The notes: generated by a model not told the origin, from the letters alone. 64,000 nt of DNA from UBA5536 sp964592595 (GCA_964592595.1 CAZQFH010000001.1:1-64000), one strand, 5' to 3'. Shown: positions 8,796 through 17,574, numbered from the stretch's first letter. Made by a program: numbers and translations.

Positions 8796-8908
8796 TAGAT
8801 AACTTCAAAGTGTCTTAGCATCAAGAAAGCAAACATTGCAATCAATGCGAGATACAAAAACGTAATCAGCTGTTTTTGTGAAAGCCATTTTGATTTTTCC
8901 CATTTCAA
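8795..8908 (-). CDS. Possible 37-residue membrane peptide upstream of the sigma gene
   Basis: An in-frame reading from a TTG (complement at 8906-8908) gives a basic, Trp-containing N-terminus (KWEKSKWLSQKQ), one hydrophobic helix (LITFLYLALIAMFAFLML) and a short tail ending HFEVI. Its TAA shares a base with the ATG of the sigma factor (TAATG), the arrangement expected for translational coupling. Against it: there is no ATG start, a stop lies 8 codons upstream of the TTG, and I know of no family. It could be a chance reading of a hydrophobic frame. Confidence 0.28.
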   Translation of the reverse strand: MKWEKSKWLSQKQLITFLYLALIAMFAFLMLRHFEVI

Positions 8909-9156
8909 TTTTCTGTATAATTGTGTTTAGTTTGAGCGAAAGTAGAACCTATTAAGTTAGGAAAGGATTATTTTACCACTACAAAACCACTACATTTAAT
9001 GATTTATTAATAAAATTTATATATTTATATTTCTACACTTTAAATTATAAAATATTGAAAAACAATGTAATAAGAATGATATTAACTCTACAAGTTTGAT
9101 TATACAGCAATTACATTAAAAATATGTGAAAATGCTGCTTTACTCAGCTTGGTTTG
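8909..9156. other. AT-rich gap between sigma region and TPR regulator gene
   Basis: With the possible small ORF, 361 bp separate the sigma gene from the stop of the TPR gene. The stretch 8990-9115 is very AT-rich. It probably holds the promoter of the sigma gene and the 3' end of the TPR transcript. I see no strong hairpin, exact TAnnTTTG box or further ORF in it. Confidence 0.5.
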
Positions 9157-10992
9157 TTAAAACTCTTGCAAATAGTCGATAATACTTTGTTCCTGATCCA
9201 GTTTTAACTTTTTCCTTAGGCGGTATCGTCCCATTTCTACTGCCTTTGTAGAGGTGTTATTGAGTGCAGCAATTTCTTTTGAAGACAGGTTTAACCTGAG
9301 CATTGCACAAAGCCTTTCTTCGTTTTTAGTGAGGTCGGGGAATCGCTGCTTAAGTTTTTTTACAAATCCCTGATTGGTTTGGTTGATTGTTTTTTGAAAT
9401 TCATCCAATTCTTGTTGAATCTGTAGGTTTTGTTGTACGTTGATAAGTAATTCTTTAATTCTGGCTTCACGCTCGTTATCGTTTGTCTTGCGCAAATTTT
9501 TAAGTTCGTTTTTAAGTTCATGAAGAAATTTATTTTTTTCACCCAAGTGGAGCGCAAAGTTTGTCAGTTCGTTAGATTTACTTTTCAATTCGGCTTGCAT
9601 TAACACTTCCCTTGCTTTGTTCAAGCTCTCTTTTTGCGTGAGCAGGAGTTTGTTTTTTTTGTTCCTGCTTTGAAGTTTACCGTAAATGAAAAGCCCAAAT
9701 ATCATAAGCAGCATTATCGAAAGCAGCAGAAGTAGTTGACGGGAATTATTAAGTTTTTGTTCGCGCTGAAGCAAGGCTATCTCGTTGTCTTTTAATGCGA
9801 TTTCTTTTTCTTTAAGGTCGAGTGCGAAACGTGTTTGTATCTCATCCAGTTGTTCTGATTTTTTTATATTGAACAATGAATCTTTAAATTGTGAGTGTTG
9901 TTTGTAATATTCAAAGGCGGCGGCAATATTTCCTTTTCCTTCATTAGCTTGTGCCAAGCCGGCAGTGGCATCTCGCAATCCTTCAAGATCATTTGTTTCA
10001 CGGGCAATTTTAATTATTTCGTTAAAGGCGAGCATAGCTTTTTCGAATTCGCCGGATTTGTTGAGGTGTTCGCCCGATGCAAGTAATGAAGCGATTAAAC
10101 CTGTCGTATTGCCTATATTACGGTTGATGGCTATGCTTCTGTCGAAATAGGTACTTGCTAAAGCATTATTTGCATTTTTGGAATAGATCAGTCCAATATT
10201 ACTCAGATTTATGGCAAGGTTTGTTTGAAAATTATGTTTTTCATTGATTTCAACGGCCTGATTGTAAAATTCCAGGGCCAAATCTTCTTGATGTTCGAGA
10301 CGGTAAATCTCTCCTATGTTATTAAGCGATGCGGCAATGTCTTTTGGATTTCCCAGTTTTTTCCTGGTTTTTAGCGATTCATTAAAATAGTGAAGTGCTG
10401 ATGTGTAATCGGCCTGGTAATAAAAAATGCCTCCAATGGAATTAAGTGCGGTGGCTTGTTCTTCTTCAGCATTGCTGTTTTTGGCATGTTCGAGGGCTTT
10501 TGTAAAATAATACAGCCCCTGATCGTAATCGTAGTGGTTGGTGATATAAATCCATCCTAGTTTATTGAAAAGCTGCGCCAATTCGGGCTCGTCTCCGAGC
10601 TTTTGATAATGTTTGATACTAATGAGATAATAGTTGATGGTTGGCTGATAAATATGCTGAATTTCAAAGAGTTCGCCCATCACTTTGTTTGAAATGGCAC
10701 AAGCTTTTACATTTTGTATCTGATTAGCAAGGGCTAGGGCTTTTTTGCTGTAATACAATGCTTTATCAGGCATCGTTTCACTATGATGCAAGGCAAGCTC
10801 ATTAAGCGTTTGCACCTTTTCGAGATTATCCTCCAAAACAGCAAGTCTGGAAATTAAACTATCTGAAATATAGGGCTGATCCTGAGCTGTTAAAGTATTC
10901 GAGAACAAATAGAAAAAGCCCGTAATTAAAACTATTACAAAGGGTTTCACTACGGGTGAAGGAATGTGAAACGTATTAATTTTTTTGATCAC
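9157..10992 (-). CDS. TPR-repeat membrane regulator with LuxR-type HTH
   Basis: This is a 611-residue protein with a hydrophobic N-terminal segment (about 17-38, FVIVLITGFFYLFSNTL) ending in AQ like a signal sequence. At least six TPR units follow between about residues 50 and 375 (repeats such as ALNSIGGIFYYQADY and ASLNNIGEIYRLEHQ), then a coiled segment and a second hydrophobic helix near 420-440 (LLLLLSIMLLMIFGLFIYG). A further coiled coil leads to a C-terminal LuxR/GerE-like helix-turn-helix, LTKNEERLCAMLRLNLSSKE...AVEMGRYRLRKKL. This is a known Bacteroidota layout: an extracytoplasmic TPR sensor joined through one membrane helix to a cytoplasmic DNA-binding domain. The start is a GTG (complement at 10990-10992), because an in-frame stop lies just upstream and the signal-like segment begins at once. 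It sits 6 nt behind the 94-residue membrane protein gene. Confidence 0.82.
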   Translation of the reverse strand: MIKKINTFHIPSPVVKPFVIVLITGFFYLFSNTLTAQDQPYISDSLISRLAVLEDNLEKVQTLNELALHHSETMPDKALYYSKKALALANQIQNVKACAISNKVMGELFEIQHIYQPTINYYLISIKHYQKLGDEPELAQLFNKLGWIYITNHYDYDQGLYYFTKALEHAKNSNAEEEQATALNSIGGIFYYQADYTSALHYFNESLKTRKKLGNPKDIAASLNNIGEIYRLEHQEDLALEFYNQAVEINEKHNFQTNLAINLSNIGLIYSKNANNALASTYFDRSIAINRNIGNTTGLIASLLASGEHLNKSGEFEKAMLAFNEIIKIARETNDLEGLRDATAGLAQANEGKGNIAAAFEYYKQHSQFKDSLFNIKKSEQLDEIQTRFALDLKEKEIALKDNEIALLQREQKLNNSRQLLLLLSIMLLMIFGLFIYGKLQSRNKKNKLLLTQKESLNKAREVLMQAELKSKSNELTNFALHLGEKNKFLHELKNELKNLRKTNDNEREARIKELLINVQQNLQIQQELDEFQKTINQTNQGFVKKLKQRFPDLTKNEERLCAMLRLNLSSKEIAALNNTSTKAVEMGRYRLRKKLKLDQEQSIIDYLQEF

Positions 10993-10998
10993 CTTTTG

Positions 10999-11283
10999 CT
11001 ATTCATAAGGATCCGTTGTTGGAATTACATAGAATTCGCCCGTTCTGGGATCTTTGTAAAATTTACTGTAGCCATTGATGCTTTCCAGGTTTGCATCAAC
11101 GCTTCCTTTGATGAAGACGGTATTCACCACATCAACTTCACCTTTTACGTTTATCGCTTCTTCGGTATGAATAGCAAGAGGGCTTAAGCGTGGAAATATT
11201 CCTGCATTTTGCAGTACAATCACCCAAATACCAACGGTGATCAGAATAAGAGAGCTTTTGATGAAAGGATAATGTTGTTCCAT
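10999..11283 (-). CDS. Small single-span membrane protein, unknown function
   Basis: This is a 94-residue protein starting at ATG 11283 (MEQHYPFIK). One membrane helix covers residues about 8-27 (IKSSLILITVGIWVIVLQNAG). The rest is a soluble domain rich in V, I and N, VKGEVDVVNTVFIKGSVDAN, which looks like short beta strands, ending in a KDPRTGEFYVIPTTDPYE tail. A longer reading to 11385 has no good start. I do not recognise a named family. The gene has a candidate promoter (TACTTTTG, 11339-11332) and lies 6 nt upstream of the TPR/LuxR regulator, so the two are probably co-transcribed. Confidence 0.7.
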   Translation of the reverse strand: MEQHYPFIKSSLILITVGIWVIVLQNAGIFPRLSPLAIHTEEAINVKGEVDVVNTVFIKGSVDANLESINGYSKFYKDPRTGEFYVIPTTDPYE

Positions 11284-11331
11284 AATTGAATATTTAGTAT
11301 TTTTTGAGGTAAATAGGCTGCTATTTGATAA

Positions 11332-11339
11332 CAAAAGTA
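11332..11339 (-). promoter_or_regulatory. Candidate -7 box for the 94-aa protein / TPR regulator operon
   Basis: Read on the minus strand, TACTTTTG matches TAnnTTTG exactly, about 50 nt before the ATG at 11283. No clear TTTG is seen 19-21 nt further upstream, so the -33 element is weak. An identical TACTTTTG box occurs before the zapA block at 61900. Confidence 0.42.
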
Positions 11340-11402
11340 CATGATTTTTTATTCCATAAAATTGACCTGCAACTGCAGATGGCAAGAAAGATTATTTCGG
11401 AC

Positions 11403-11432
11403 AACAAAAAAGCAGTTCCGTGAAGAACTGCT
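11403..11432 (-). terminator. Terminator of the 145-aa membrane protein gene
   Basis: On the minus strand an 8-bp stem, AGCAGTTC (11432-11425) with GAACTGCT (11418-11411), encloses a 6-nt loop and is followed by TTTTTTG. It lies 30 nt after the stop at 11463. Confidence 0.78.
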
Positions 11433-11462
11433 ATGAGGTATAATGCAACAATTTTATGATGT

Positions 11463-11900
11463 TTAAAACCAGCCGGCAATTGGAATTCTGAAAGGCCACG
11501 GTATGGATACAAGTATCAACACGAGGCTGATCAGATAATAATAAAAGGCTTTTTTTGCGCCTTTGGCGATTGTAAAATACTGTTTCGATTTGCTGTATCC
11601 GATGGTTAATATGATGATGGCAATAATCATCAGACTTATATGTTCCACAAGATAAAATCTTAAAATACTGTCTTTCATACTTGATGCATCAAAAACGACT
11701 TTTGGGCTGATAAAATAAAGTACAAGACCAATTAGAAGCTGAATGTGGGCCAGAATCAATGTGAAGAGGCTTATTGTTTTAACGGAAATATCTGCTTTGC
11801 CAAAGGCTTTGCGGCCTAATTGAACCACGGTAGTGATAAACATGAGTAGCAGCAACCACCTTAAACCTGTATGACTTTTTAACAATATGGTATAAAACAT
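11463..11900 (-). CDS. Four-helix membrane protein, unknown function
   Basis: This is a 145-residue protein with four hydrophobic helices (about 12-30, 43-63, 85-105, 118-135). It has conserved-looking polar positions inside or beside helices: His10 (SHTGLRW), His51 (LAHIQLLIGLVLYF), His88 (VEHISLM) and the end PFRIPIAGWF. Proteins of this size and pattern are widespread in Bacteroidota and are sometimes labelled cytochrome-b-like because of the paired histidines. Haem binding is not shown here. It is a single gene with its own terminator. Confidence 0.72.
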   Translation of the reverse strand: MFYTILLKSHTGLRWLLLLMFITTVVQLGRKAFGKADISVKTISLFTLILAHIQLLIGLVLYFISPKVVFDASSMKDSILRFYLVEHISLMIIAIIILTIGYSKSKQYFTIAKGAKKAFYYYLISLVLILVSIPWPFRIPIAGWF

Positions 11901-11974
11901 AAAATCTTGGTTTTAGAAAATTACACAAAACTTTTAAACAAGGATAGTTGCATAGTGTTCAATGGTTTTGAAAA

Positions 11975-13030
11975 TTAGGTGGTGAAAAACCTTGCTGCTG
12001 CAATTTTAAAACTGATAAATATTTCAGAACCAATGGCTAAATTCATTTTTTCAAATGAAACTTCTGTGATATAAGCAATGAGGTCTATTCCGCAAGCAAC
12101 CTCTATTTCGAAGCCATAAGGTGTTTTCTGAATTTGTTTTATGCTTCCATGTAAAATATTTTGGGCACTGGATTGCGGTAAGCTTTTACTGATAATAAGC
12201 TGTTTTTCATCAATCACCAGTTTGCCAAAGCCGGCATCGAGCTTAGATTGCGTAAAAAGCAAAACATTTTTTACCATTACTTTTCGAAGGCCATTTTTGG
12301 TTTCCGAAAGTAGTTCCGCATCAAAAAAGTTTTTTAAACCCGACAGCTCAGCTGCAAAAGCGGAGGCCGGATTGCGAAAAACTTCGTGTGGATTACCCCA
12401 TTGAATCAGTTTGCCCAACTGCATAATTCCAATAGTTTTTGCCATTCGCAAGGCTTCTTCATAATCATGCGTAACGTGCAATATGGTTGTGCCACGCTGG
12501 TTAAGCTCTTTAAGCAGTTTACGCAAATCATGACGCAGCAACACATCCAGGCTCGAAAGCGGTTCGTCGAGTAATAACAGTGATGGTTCAGCAGCAAGCG
12601 CTCTGGCAAGCATCACGCGCTGTGCTTCACCACCAGATAGCTGTCCGGTTTTACGATTCAGCAGCTGTGTGAGCTGGAATTGTTGAGCCAGGGCATTTAC
12701 TTGTATATTGATTTTTTTGGTGCTTATCTTGTTGACACGCATGGCAAAAGCAATATTAGCACTAACCGAAAGATGCGGGAAAAGCACGGGCTTTTGAAAA
12801 ACCATCGAGGCCCTGCGTTTTTGTGCGGCAAGTTGTGAAATATTTTTTCCATCAAGCCAAATCTCTCCCTGATCAGCTTGCTGAAAACCACAGATCAATT
12901 CGAGTAGCAATGATTTTCCTGAACCGCTGGGACCCAGCAACACACAATAATCGCCCTGTTTGATACTTAAATCAACAGCTTGAAGCTCGAAACTGCCAAG
13001 TTTTTTGTGCAATCCTTTAATTTCGAGCAT
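11975..13030 (-). CDS. Tungstate/molybdate-type ABC transporter ATPase
   Basis: This is a 351-residue ABC ATPase of the ModC/WtpC/CysA type, which powers oxyanion import. Visible are Walker A GPSGSGKS (about residues 33-40), the signature LSGGEAQRVMLARAL (about 129-143), Walker B LLLLDEPLSSLD and the switch His in ILHVTHDYEEALRMA. The C-terminal 110 residues form a TOBE-type domain ending in ISFKIAAARF, typical of molybdate/tungstate ATPases and a possible regulatory anion site. Its start overlaps the permease stop by 14 bp, so they are one transcription unit. The matching binding-protein gene is not adjacent but lies at 20.1 kb. Confidence 0.88.
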   Translation of the reverse strand: MLEIKGLHKKLGSFELQAVDLSIKQGDYCVLLGPSGSGKSLLLELICGFQQADQGEIWLDGKNISQLAAQKRRASMVFQKPVLFPHLSVSANIAFAMRVNKISTKKINIQVNALAQQFQLTQLLNRKTGQLSGGEAQRVMLARALAAEPSLLLLDEPLSSLDVLLRHDLRKLLKELNQRGTTILHVTHDYEEALRMAKTIGIMQLGKLIQWGNPHEVFRNPASAFAAELSGLKNFFDAELLSETKNGLRKVMVKNVLLFTQSKLDAGFGKLVIDEKQLIISKSLPQSSAQNILHGSIKQIQKTPYGFEIEVACGIDLIAYITEVSFEKMNLAIGSEIFISFKIAAARFFTT

Positions 13031-13808
13031 CGGATTGTCTTTTAGCCAATAGCCTTAAACTTATAAAAACGATCAGGCTGATGAGTACAAATAGTGCTGC
13101 AATGCCTTGCGCAGACTTCAATCCGAAGGCGTTGAACCTATCGAAGATCATCACGGGAGTAACCATAGGATGATAAGCAATGATGACGATGGCGCCAAAT
13201 TCGCTCATGGCCCTGCCAAACATCATCACATATCCACTCAAAATGCCTTTGGCAGCCATGGGAAGGCTGATTAAATAAAAGGTCTGCCACTGACTGGCTC
13301 CCAGATTTAAAGCCGCTTTTTCGTAAACGCCGGATTGTGCTTCAAAAGCATCGCGCGAGGCATTATATAAAAATGGAAGACTTACAAAAGCCATTGCAAT
13401 GGCAATACCAGCAGGCTGATCAATAAAACTGATGCCAAGCGACGAAGCCCACTGGCCAATCACACTTTCGCGATTGATGATGCCAAGCAGCGCAATTCCG
13501 GCTGCAGAGTGCGGAATCATCACGGGCAGATCGATGATAGCATTTATAACTGATTTGAACCTAAAACGACTGCGAGCCATGAGCCATGCAAAAGGAACTG
13601 TTATAAAACCAGCTACTAAAGTAGTACTCATTGCGATTCCAAGCGTACGAAAAATACTTTGGCTAACTTGCTGATCCAGAGCAGCTTCTATCAATCCGCT
13701 CAGTCCGGGAGCCAAAAGTAAACGCAGCAGTGGTGCCAACACAAACAGCAGCACGATTCCACTAAAAAAAATGAAAACCAGCCGAAGCCAGCTGTATTTT
13801 GTAACCAT
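13017..13808 (-). CDS. Tungstate/molybdate-type ABC transporter permease
   Basis: This is a 263-residue inner-membrane permease with about six helices. The EAA-type cytoplasmic loop that contacts the ATPase reads EKAALNLGASQWQTFYLISLP (about residues 165-185), followed by GAIVIIAYHPMVTPVMIFDRF, typical of ModB/WtpB/CysT permeases. I chose the ATG at 13808 (MVTKYSWLRL); the in-frame start at 13835 would run through a perfect 16-bp hairpin at 13815-13854. The gene precedes the ATPase with a 14-bp overlap. Together with the binding protein at 20.1 kb it would import tungstate or molybdate. Confidence 0.87.
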   Translation of the reverse strand: MVTKYSWLRLVFIFFSGIVLLFVLAPLLRLLLAPGLSGLIEAALDQQVSQSIFRTLGIAMSTTLVAGFITVPFAWLMARSRFRFKSVINAIIDLPVMIPHSAAGIALLGIINRESVIGQWASSLGISFIDQPAGIAIAMAFVSLPFLYNASRDAFEAQSGVYEKAALNLGASQWQTFYLISLPMAAKGILSGYVMMFGRAMSEFGAIVIIAYHPMVTPVMIFDRFNAFGLKSAQGIAALFVLISLIVFISLRLLAKRQSDARN

Positions 13809-13814
13809 ACAATA

Positions 13815-13854
13815 AAGGTGGTTTTTCGTATGCAATGTTACGAAAAACCACCTT
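13815..13854 (-). repeat. Perfect 16-bp hairpin in front of the ABC permease gene
   Basis: AAGGTGGTTTTTCGTA (13815-13830) is exactly complementary to 13839-13854, with an 8-nt loop. On the minus strand the hairpin ends 6 nt before the permease ATG and starts 16 nt after the C1 peptidase stop. No T run follows on that strand, so it is not a typical terminator. It could terminate peptidase transcription weakly, or mask the permease start in the mRNA leader. Confidence 0.8.
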
Positions 13855-13869
13855 GATATTTACCAGGGT

Positions 13870-15060
13870 TTATAATCCTATTGCCGTATTCACAGCTTTT
13901 GGTACTGCATCTTTATGTACCAGAATGCTGATGGTTTTGTAAGCTACAAAAGCCTCTGAGGCAAAGAAATAGCCTTCGTAAATATGATCTTCGGTGCCCC
14001 AGGAATTTTTTATCTTGTAGTATTTACTTCCTTTCTGGTCTTTGGCAATACCTACAATGAGCATCAGGTGATCGTCGGTGGTTTCGTAATTGTCGAAAGA
14101 TGTTTGGCGCAATTCAGGTGTGATTTCTTTTTCTTGAACAAGGTTTTCAAAAGCAAATAATTGCTTTTCTCTTTCCTTTTTGCTCAAACCTGCTAGGCTG
14201 TCCATGATGGCTCCCATAAATTTTGAGGGTTCGTCTTCAGGAACAATTGCCACGCCATTTTTCCATGAAAAGCCTTTGTCGCTCACATCGGTATCCCAGC
14301 CAACCACATAACCTTTTTTGAGTGCATGATCGATGGTACTCATCATTTCGTCGAGCTTGAGGTTTACGAGTTCGCTCCACATCCAGTTGTCCGGAATTTC
14401 GAGTATAAAAGCCTCATGATAGGGTTGATGTGTATAGGAGCCAAACTCGATATAATCTGATGATTTAAAGCCTGTAAAGGCGGCAAAGCTTTTTGGAGAA
14501 TAGGTTTTTCCTTCAAAAGTAAATTCATCAGGTACGCTGCCCAGGTAGGTGTCGAGCAGGCAGTCGAAACCATTGAGCCATACAGGTGTTAGCTTTCTAT
14601 TTTTATTTTTCATCACGGCACTGGTGTAGGCTTCAAAAACGGCATCCATCTCGCCATGGATATGCTTGTTTTCGTCGATTACCATTCCGGAGTAGTCCTT
14701 TTCAGTAATCATACCGTACTGTTCCACTATGCTAAGTACATCACTAAATCCACCGCCGGGGCCCATATTCAAATTACCATGCAGCCTCACAAGTTTTTCG
14801 GCTTTGTTGTGATAGGCATAGCGCACATTGAACATTTCCGAAAGGTCGAGATTGAGATTTTTTATACGCAGGATTTCTGCTTCCACAAAAGCCGTTCCGG
14901 CAAAGCTCCAGCAGGTTCCTGACCGATCCTGGCTTTTCACTTTAGTGTGAGGAACTTCGGTGAGTAGCTCAAACCGATATACTTTTTCGGCTTTGTTGTC
15001 TTGTGCCTGAATATTGATGAAAGCCATCAAAAGCACGGCATAAATGATAATTTTTTTCAT
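13870..15060 (-). CDS. Exported C1B cysteine peptidase (bleomycin hydrolase/PepC type)
   Basis: This is a 396-residue papain-fold peptidase of the C1B group. The preferred ATG at 15060 (MKKIIIYAVLL) gives a signal peptide ending in IQAQ at residue 20; a start nine codons upstream adds nothing signal-like. Catalytic residues are visible: oxyanion Gln44 and nucleophile Cys50 in SQDRSGTCWSF, His in TTDDHLMLIVGIA (about residue 342) and Asn in KIKNSWGTE (about 363). The MLIVGIAKD and NSWG context is typical of the family. C1B enzymes are usually cytoplasmic hexameric aminopeptidases; Bacteroidota also carry exported versions like this one, probably for peptide trimming in the periplasm. It is a single gene, with the 16-bp hairpin downstream. 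Confidence 0.88.
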   Translation of the reverse strand: MKKIIIYAVLLMAFINIQAQDNKAEKVYRFELLTEVPHTKVKSQDRSGTCWSFAGTAFVEAEILRIKNLNLDLSEMFNVRYAYHNKAEKLVRLHGNLNMGPGGGFSDVLSIVEQYGMITEKDYSGMVIDENKHIHGEMDAVFEAYTSAVMKNKNRKLTPVWLNGFDCLLDTYLGSVPDEFTFEGKTYSPKSFAAFTGFKSSDYIEFGSYTHQPYHEAFILEIPDNWMWSELVNLKLDEMMSTIDHALKKGYVVGWDTDVSDKGFSWKNGVAIVPEDEPSKFMGAIMDSLAGLSKKEREKQLFAFENLVQEKEITPELRQTSFDNYETTDDHLMLIVGIAKDQKGSKYYKIKNSWGTEDHIYEGYFFASEAFVAYKTISILVHKDAVPKAVNTAIGL

Positions 15061-15182
15061 CCTGAAGAAGTTTTGGTTTTTTAACACTGGGATTTTCCCG
15101 TTTTTTTTCAGCCCAAAGTTAGGGTTTTCCGGTTTTGTTACAAAATCGGCAAGTTATCGGGTAGTTTTGAATGGGGAAGGGT

Positions 15183-16073
15183 TTAAACAAAAAACAGCGC
15201 AACACCAAATACACTAACCAGTGCGCCAATATAATCAAGCATACCAACTTTTTGTTTGAAGAATAAAGCTGCCGGTGGAATGATTAGGATGGGCACGATA
15301 GCCATCAAAGTGGCAGCTATTCCGGTTGAAGTATATTGAATGGCAACAAGCGAGAAAGAAACACCTAAAAATGGCCCAAAGAAAGAGCCGGATGTTATAC
15401 CCCACAAGGCTTTGGTGTTTTTGAATGCTGCGATAATAAGTGGCATTTTTCCCCAAATGAGAATGATAAGGGCAAAACCAACAAAACCGGCGATGATTCT
15501 GATTTGGGTGGATGCAAATGCGTCATAATCCTGCATGCCGTATTTGCTGAGCACCAATCCTCCGGCTTGTCCCAGCACGCCAAGAAAGGCGTAAAATAAT
15601 CCTTTGATGGGATATTTAAGCTGAATTTTTTTTCCTTTTTCACGGCTGAAAATGGTGATGGCGATTCCACTAACGGTTAGCGTCATACCGGCCAGATGCA
15701 TCCAACTCATACGTTCGTTTAAAAATACAAAACCAAGTAAGGCGGTGACCGGAGGAACAAAAGTCATAATCAGCATGGCTATGCGTGAGCTGATCAGGCG
15801 GTAGCTGTGGAAAAGAAAATAATCGCCAAACACAAAACCTACCAATCCCGATAAACTCAGCCAAATCCATTGATGACTTCCGGCATCTGTAGGCAAGGGC
15901 AAACCTCTGAAAACGAGTCCGAAGATGCTCAAAAACACCAACGCAAAAGCCAGCCGGATAATGTTAACAGCCAGTGAGCCAACACGTTTACTGGCCATTT
16001 CGAACGAAAGCGCTGTGATAGTCCAAAAAACAGCAACCAGCAAGGCAGCTAATTCACCCGGATATTGTTGCAT
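15183..16073 (-). CDS. EamA/DMT family transporter
   Basis: This is a 296-residue protein with ten hydrophobic helices in two EamA repeats. The first starts at ELAALLVAVFWTITALSFEMA and the second at IKGLFYAFLGVLGQAGGLVL. The loop FVPPVTALLGFVFLNERMSW and the matching second-repeat region VPILIIPPAALFFKQKVGM carry the pattern seen in the family. It differs clearly from the EamA gene at 1.9-2.8 kb, so the two are not a recent duplication. It is monocistronic as far as can be seen, and its substrate is unknown. Confidence 0.88.
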   Translation of the reverse strand: MQQYPGELAALLVAVFWTITALSFEMASKRVGSLAVNIIRLAFALVFLSIFGLVFRGLPLPTDAGSHQWIWLSLSGLVGFVFGDYFLFHSYRLISSRIAMLIMTFVPPVTALLGFVFLNERMSWMHLAGMTLTVSGIAITIFSREKGKKIQLKYPIKGLFYAFLGVLGQAGGLVLSKYGMQDYDAFASTQIRIIAGFVGFALIILIWGKMPLIIAAFKNTKALWGITSGSFFGPFLGVSFSLVAIQYTSTGIAATLMAIVPILIIPPAALFFKQKVGMLDYIGALVSVFGVALFFV

Positions 16074-16125
16074 AATGTTGAGGTAGTTTTAAACCAGCCC
16101 CCAAAGGTATTTTAAAAAGTATTCG

Positions 16126-17562
16126 CTATCTTTTGCGAATAGTAAATAAAGCTATCACGCTGTAAATTTCTAATCGGCCAAGCAGCATATTGAGGCTTAA
16201 GATAAATTTAGCCAGATTAGGCAAGCCGTCAAAGTTGCCTAGTGAACTCACTTTCCCAAAGCCGGGACCAACATTTCCGAGGGTAGCAATAGAAGCCGAG
16301 AAGGCAGTGGTCAAATCAATATCCATTGTTGTAAGCAGCAGCGTTGTGATAAAGAAAGTAAAAACGTAAAGTACAACAAAAAGCATGGTTTGTCGCTCAA
16401 GGCTGTCGCTAATTGTTCTGTTTTCCATTTTAATCGCGAAAACTCCGGCTGGATGTTTGATAAGCTGGATTTGTTTTGTAACGGATTTGATGAAAAGGTA
16501 AACACGATCAAACTTCAACCCCCCAGAGGTTGATCCGGCCATAGCACATTGGATCGTAAAATAGATTATTACCATTTGTGTGAAAACAGGCCAGATAGCA
16601 GTATCAACTGTGGCAAAACCTGTAGTGGTACCAACCGAAATCACCTGAAAAGAGGCGTAGCGCAGAGATTCGCTCCAGGAATAAAAGTTGTTGAAAAACA
16701 ATTTTAATGCCACCAGAATTATTCCAAGTACCAAAATCAAAACATAGCTTCGTACCACTTTAGAACGAAAAATATTATAACGACTTCCGGTTAATGTTCC
16801 GAAAATTAAACCGAAATGAATACCCGAAAGCAACATAAATACCATGATAATAACTTCAATCCAAACGTTTTCGAAATAGGCAATACTGCTGTTTTTGGTC
16901 GAATAACCCCCTGTTGCGATTGTAGCAAAAGCATGGTTTATTCCATCGAACCAGCTCATGCCGGCAAATCGCAGCAGGATGGTTTCGACAAGCGTTAAGC
17001 CAACATACACCACGATAAGGATTTGAATGGTGGTTCTGGCTTTGAAGTGAAAATTTGATTTCGAAAGTTCACTCATCTCTGTATTAAGTAGCGTGATTCT
17101 GGCATTTCGTGCGTGCGGAAGGATAAGCAGAACAAAGATGATAATACCCACACCTCCAATCCAGTGCGTAGCACTTCGCCAAAACAATAAGCTTTTTGGT
17201 AAGGCTTCGATATCGTTTAAAATTGTTGATCCTGTGGTGGTATAGCCCGAAACGCTTTCGAACCAAGCATCTGTCAGGTTAAATTCACCACCCCACATCA
17301 AGTAGGGTAACATTCCTATCACGCAGGTGATTACCCAACCCGAAACAACAACAGTAATTCCTTCGGCAAAAGACAGGGTTTCATGCTTGCCTGAAAAAAC
17401 CATTGGGAAAAGCCCAAAAATGATACAAATCAATGTGGTGAACAACAATGGAATAAGGGATGATTCCTGATTGCTGTAAGCTATCACGAGTGCAATGAAA
17501 AGAAAGGCTGCATTAAAGAGTAAAACGACTCCCAAAATCTTAAAAATAACCTCAAGTCTCAT
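16126..17562 (-). CDS. TrkH-type potassium uptake protein
   Basis: This is a 478-residue TrkH/KtrB-family K+ channel-like subunit. Four pore regions are visible. The first has GYTTTGSTI (about residues 105-113) as its selectivity-filter-like segment, the second ATGGYSTKNSS (about 217), the third SVGTTTGFATVD (about 313) and the fourth ATLGNVGPGFGKV (about 434). A large N-terminal hydrophobic part precedes pore one. The partner TrkA is not in the window. The gene directly follows a HAMP-domain protein gene (12-bp gap) and is probably co-transcribed with it, an unusual neighbour for trkH. Confidence 0.93.
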   Translation of the reverse strand: MRLEVIFKILGVVLLFNAAFLFIALVIAYSNQESSLIPLLFTTLICIIFGLFPMVFSGKHETLSFAEGITVVVSGWVITCVIGMLPYLMWGGEFNLTDAWFESVSGYTTTGSTILNDIEALPKSLLFWRSATHWIGGVGIIIFVLLILPHARNARITLLNTEMSELSKSNFHFKARTTIQILIVVYVGLTLVETILLRFAGMSWFDGINHAFATIATGGYSTKNSSIAYFENVWIEVIIMVFMLLSGIHFGLIFGTLTGSRYNIFRSKVVRSYVLILVLGIILVALKLFFNNFYSWSESLRYASFQVISVGTTTGFATVDTAIWPVFTQMVIIYFTIQCAMAGSTSGGLKFDRVYLFIKSVTKQIQLIKHPAGVFAIKMENRTISDSLERQTMLFVVLYVFTFFITTLLLTTMDIDLTTAFSASIATLGNVGPGFGKVSSLGNFDGLPNLAKFILSLNMLLGRLEIYSVIALFTIRKR

Positions 17563-17574
17563 GTTGATTTAGGT

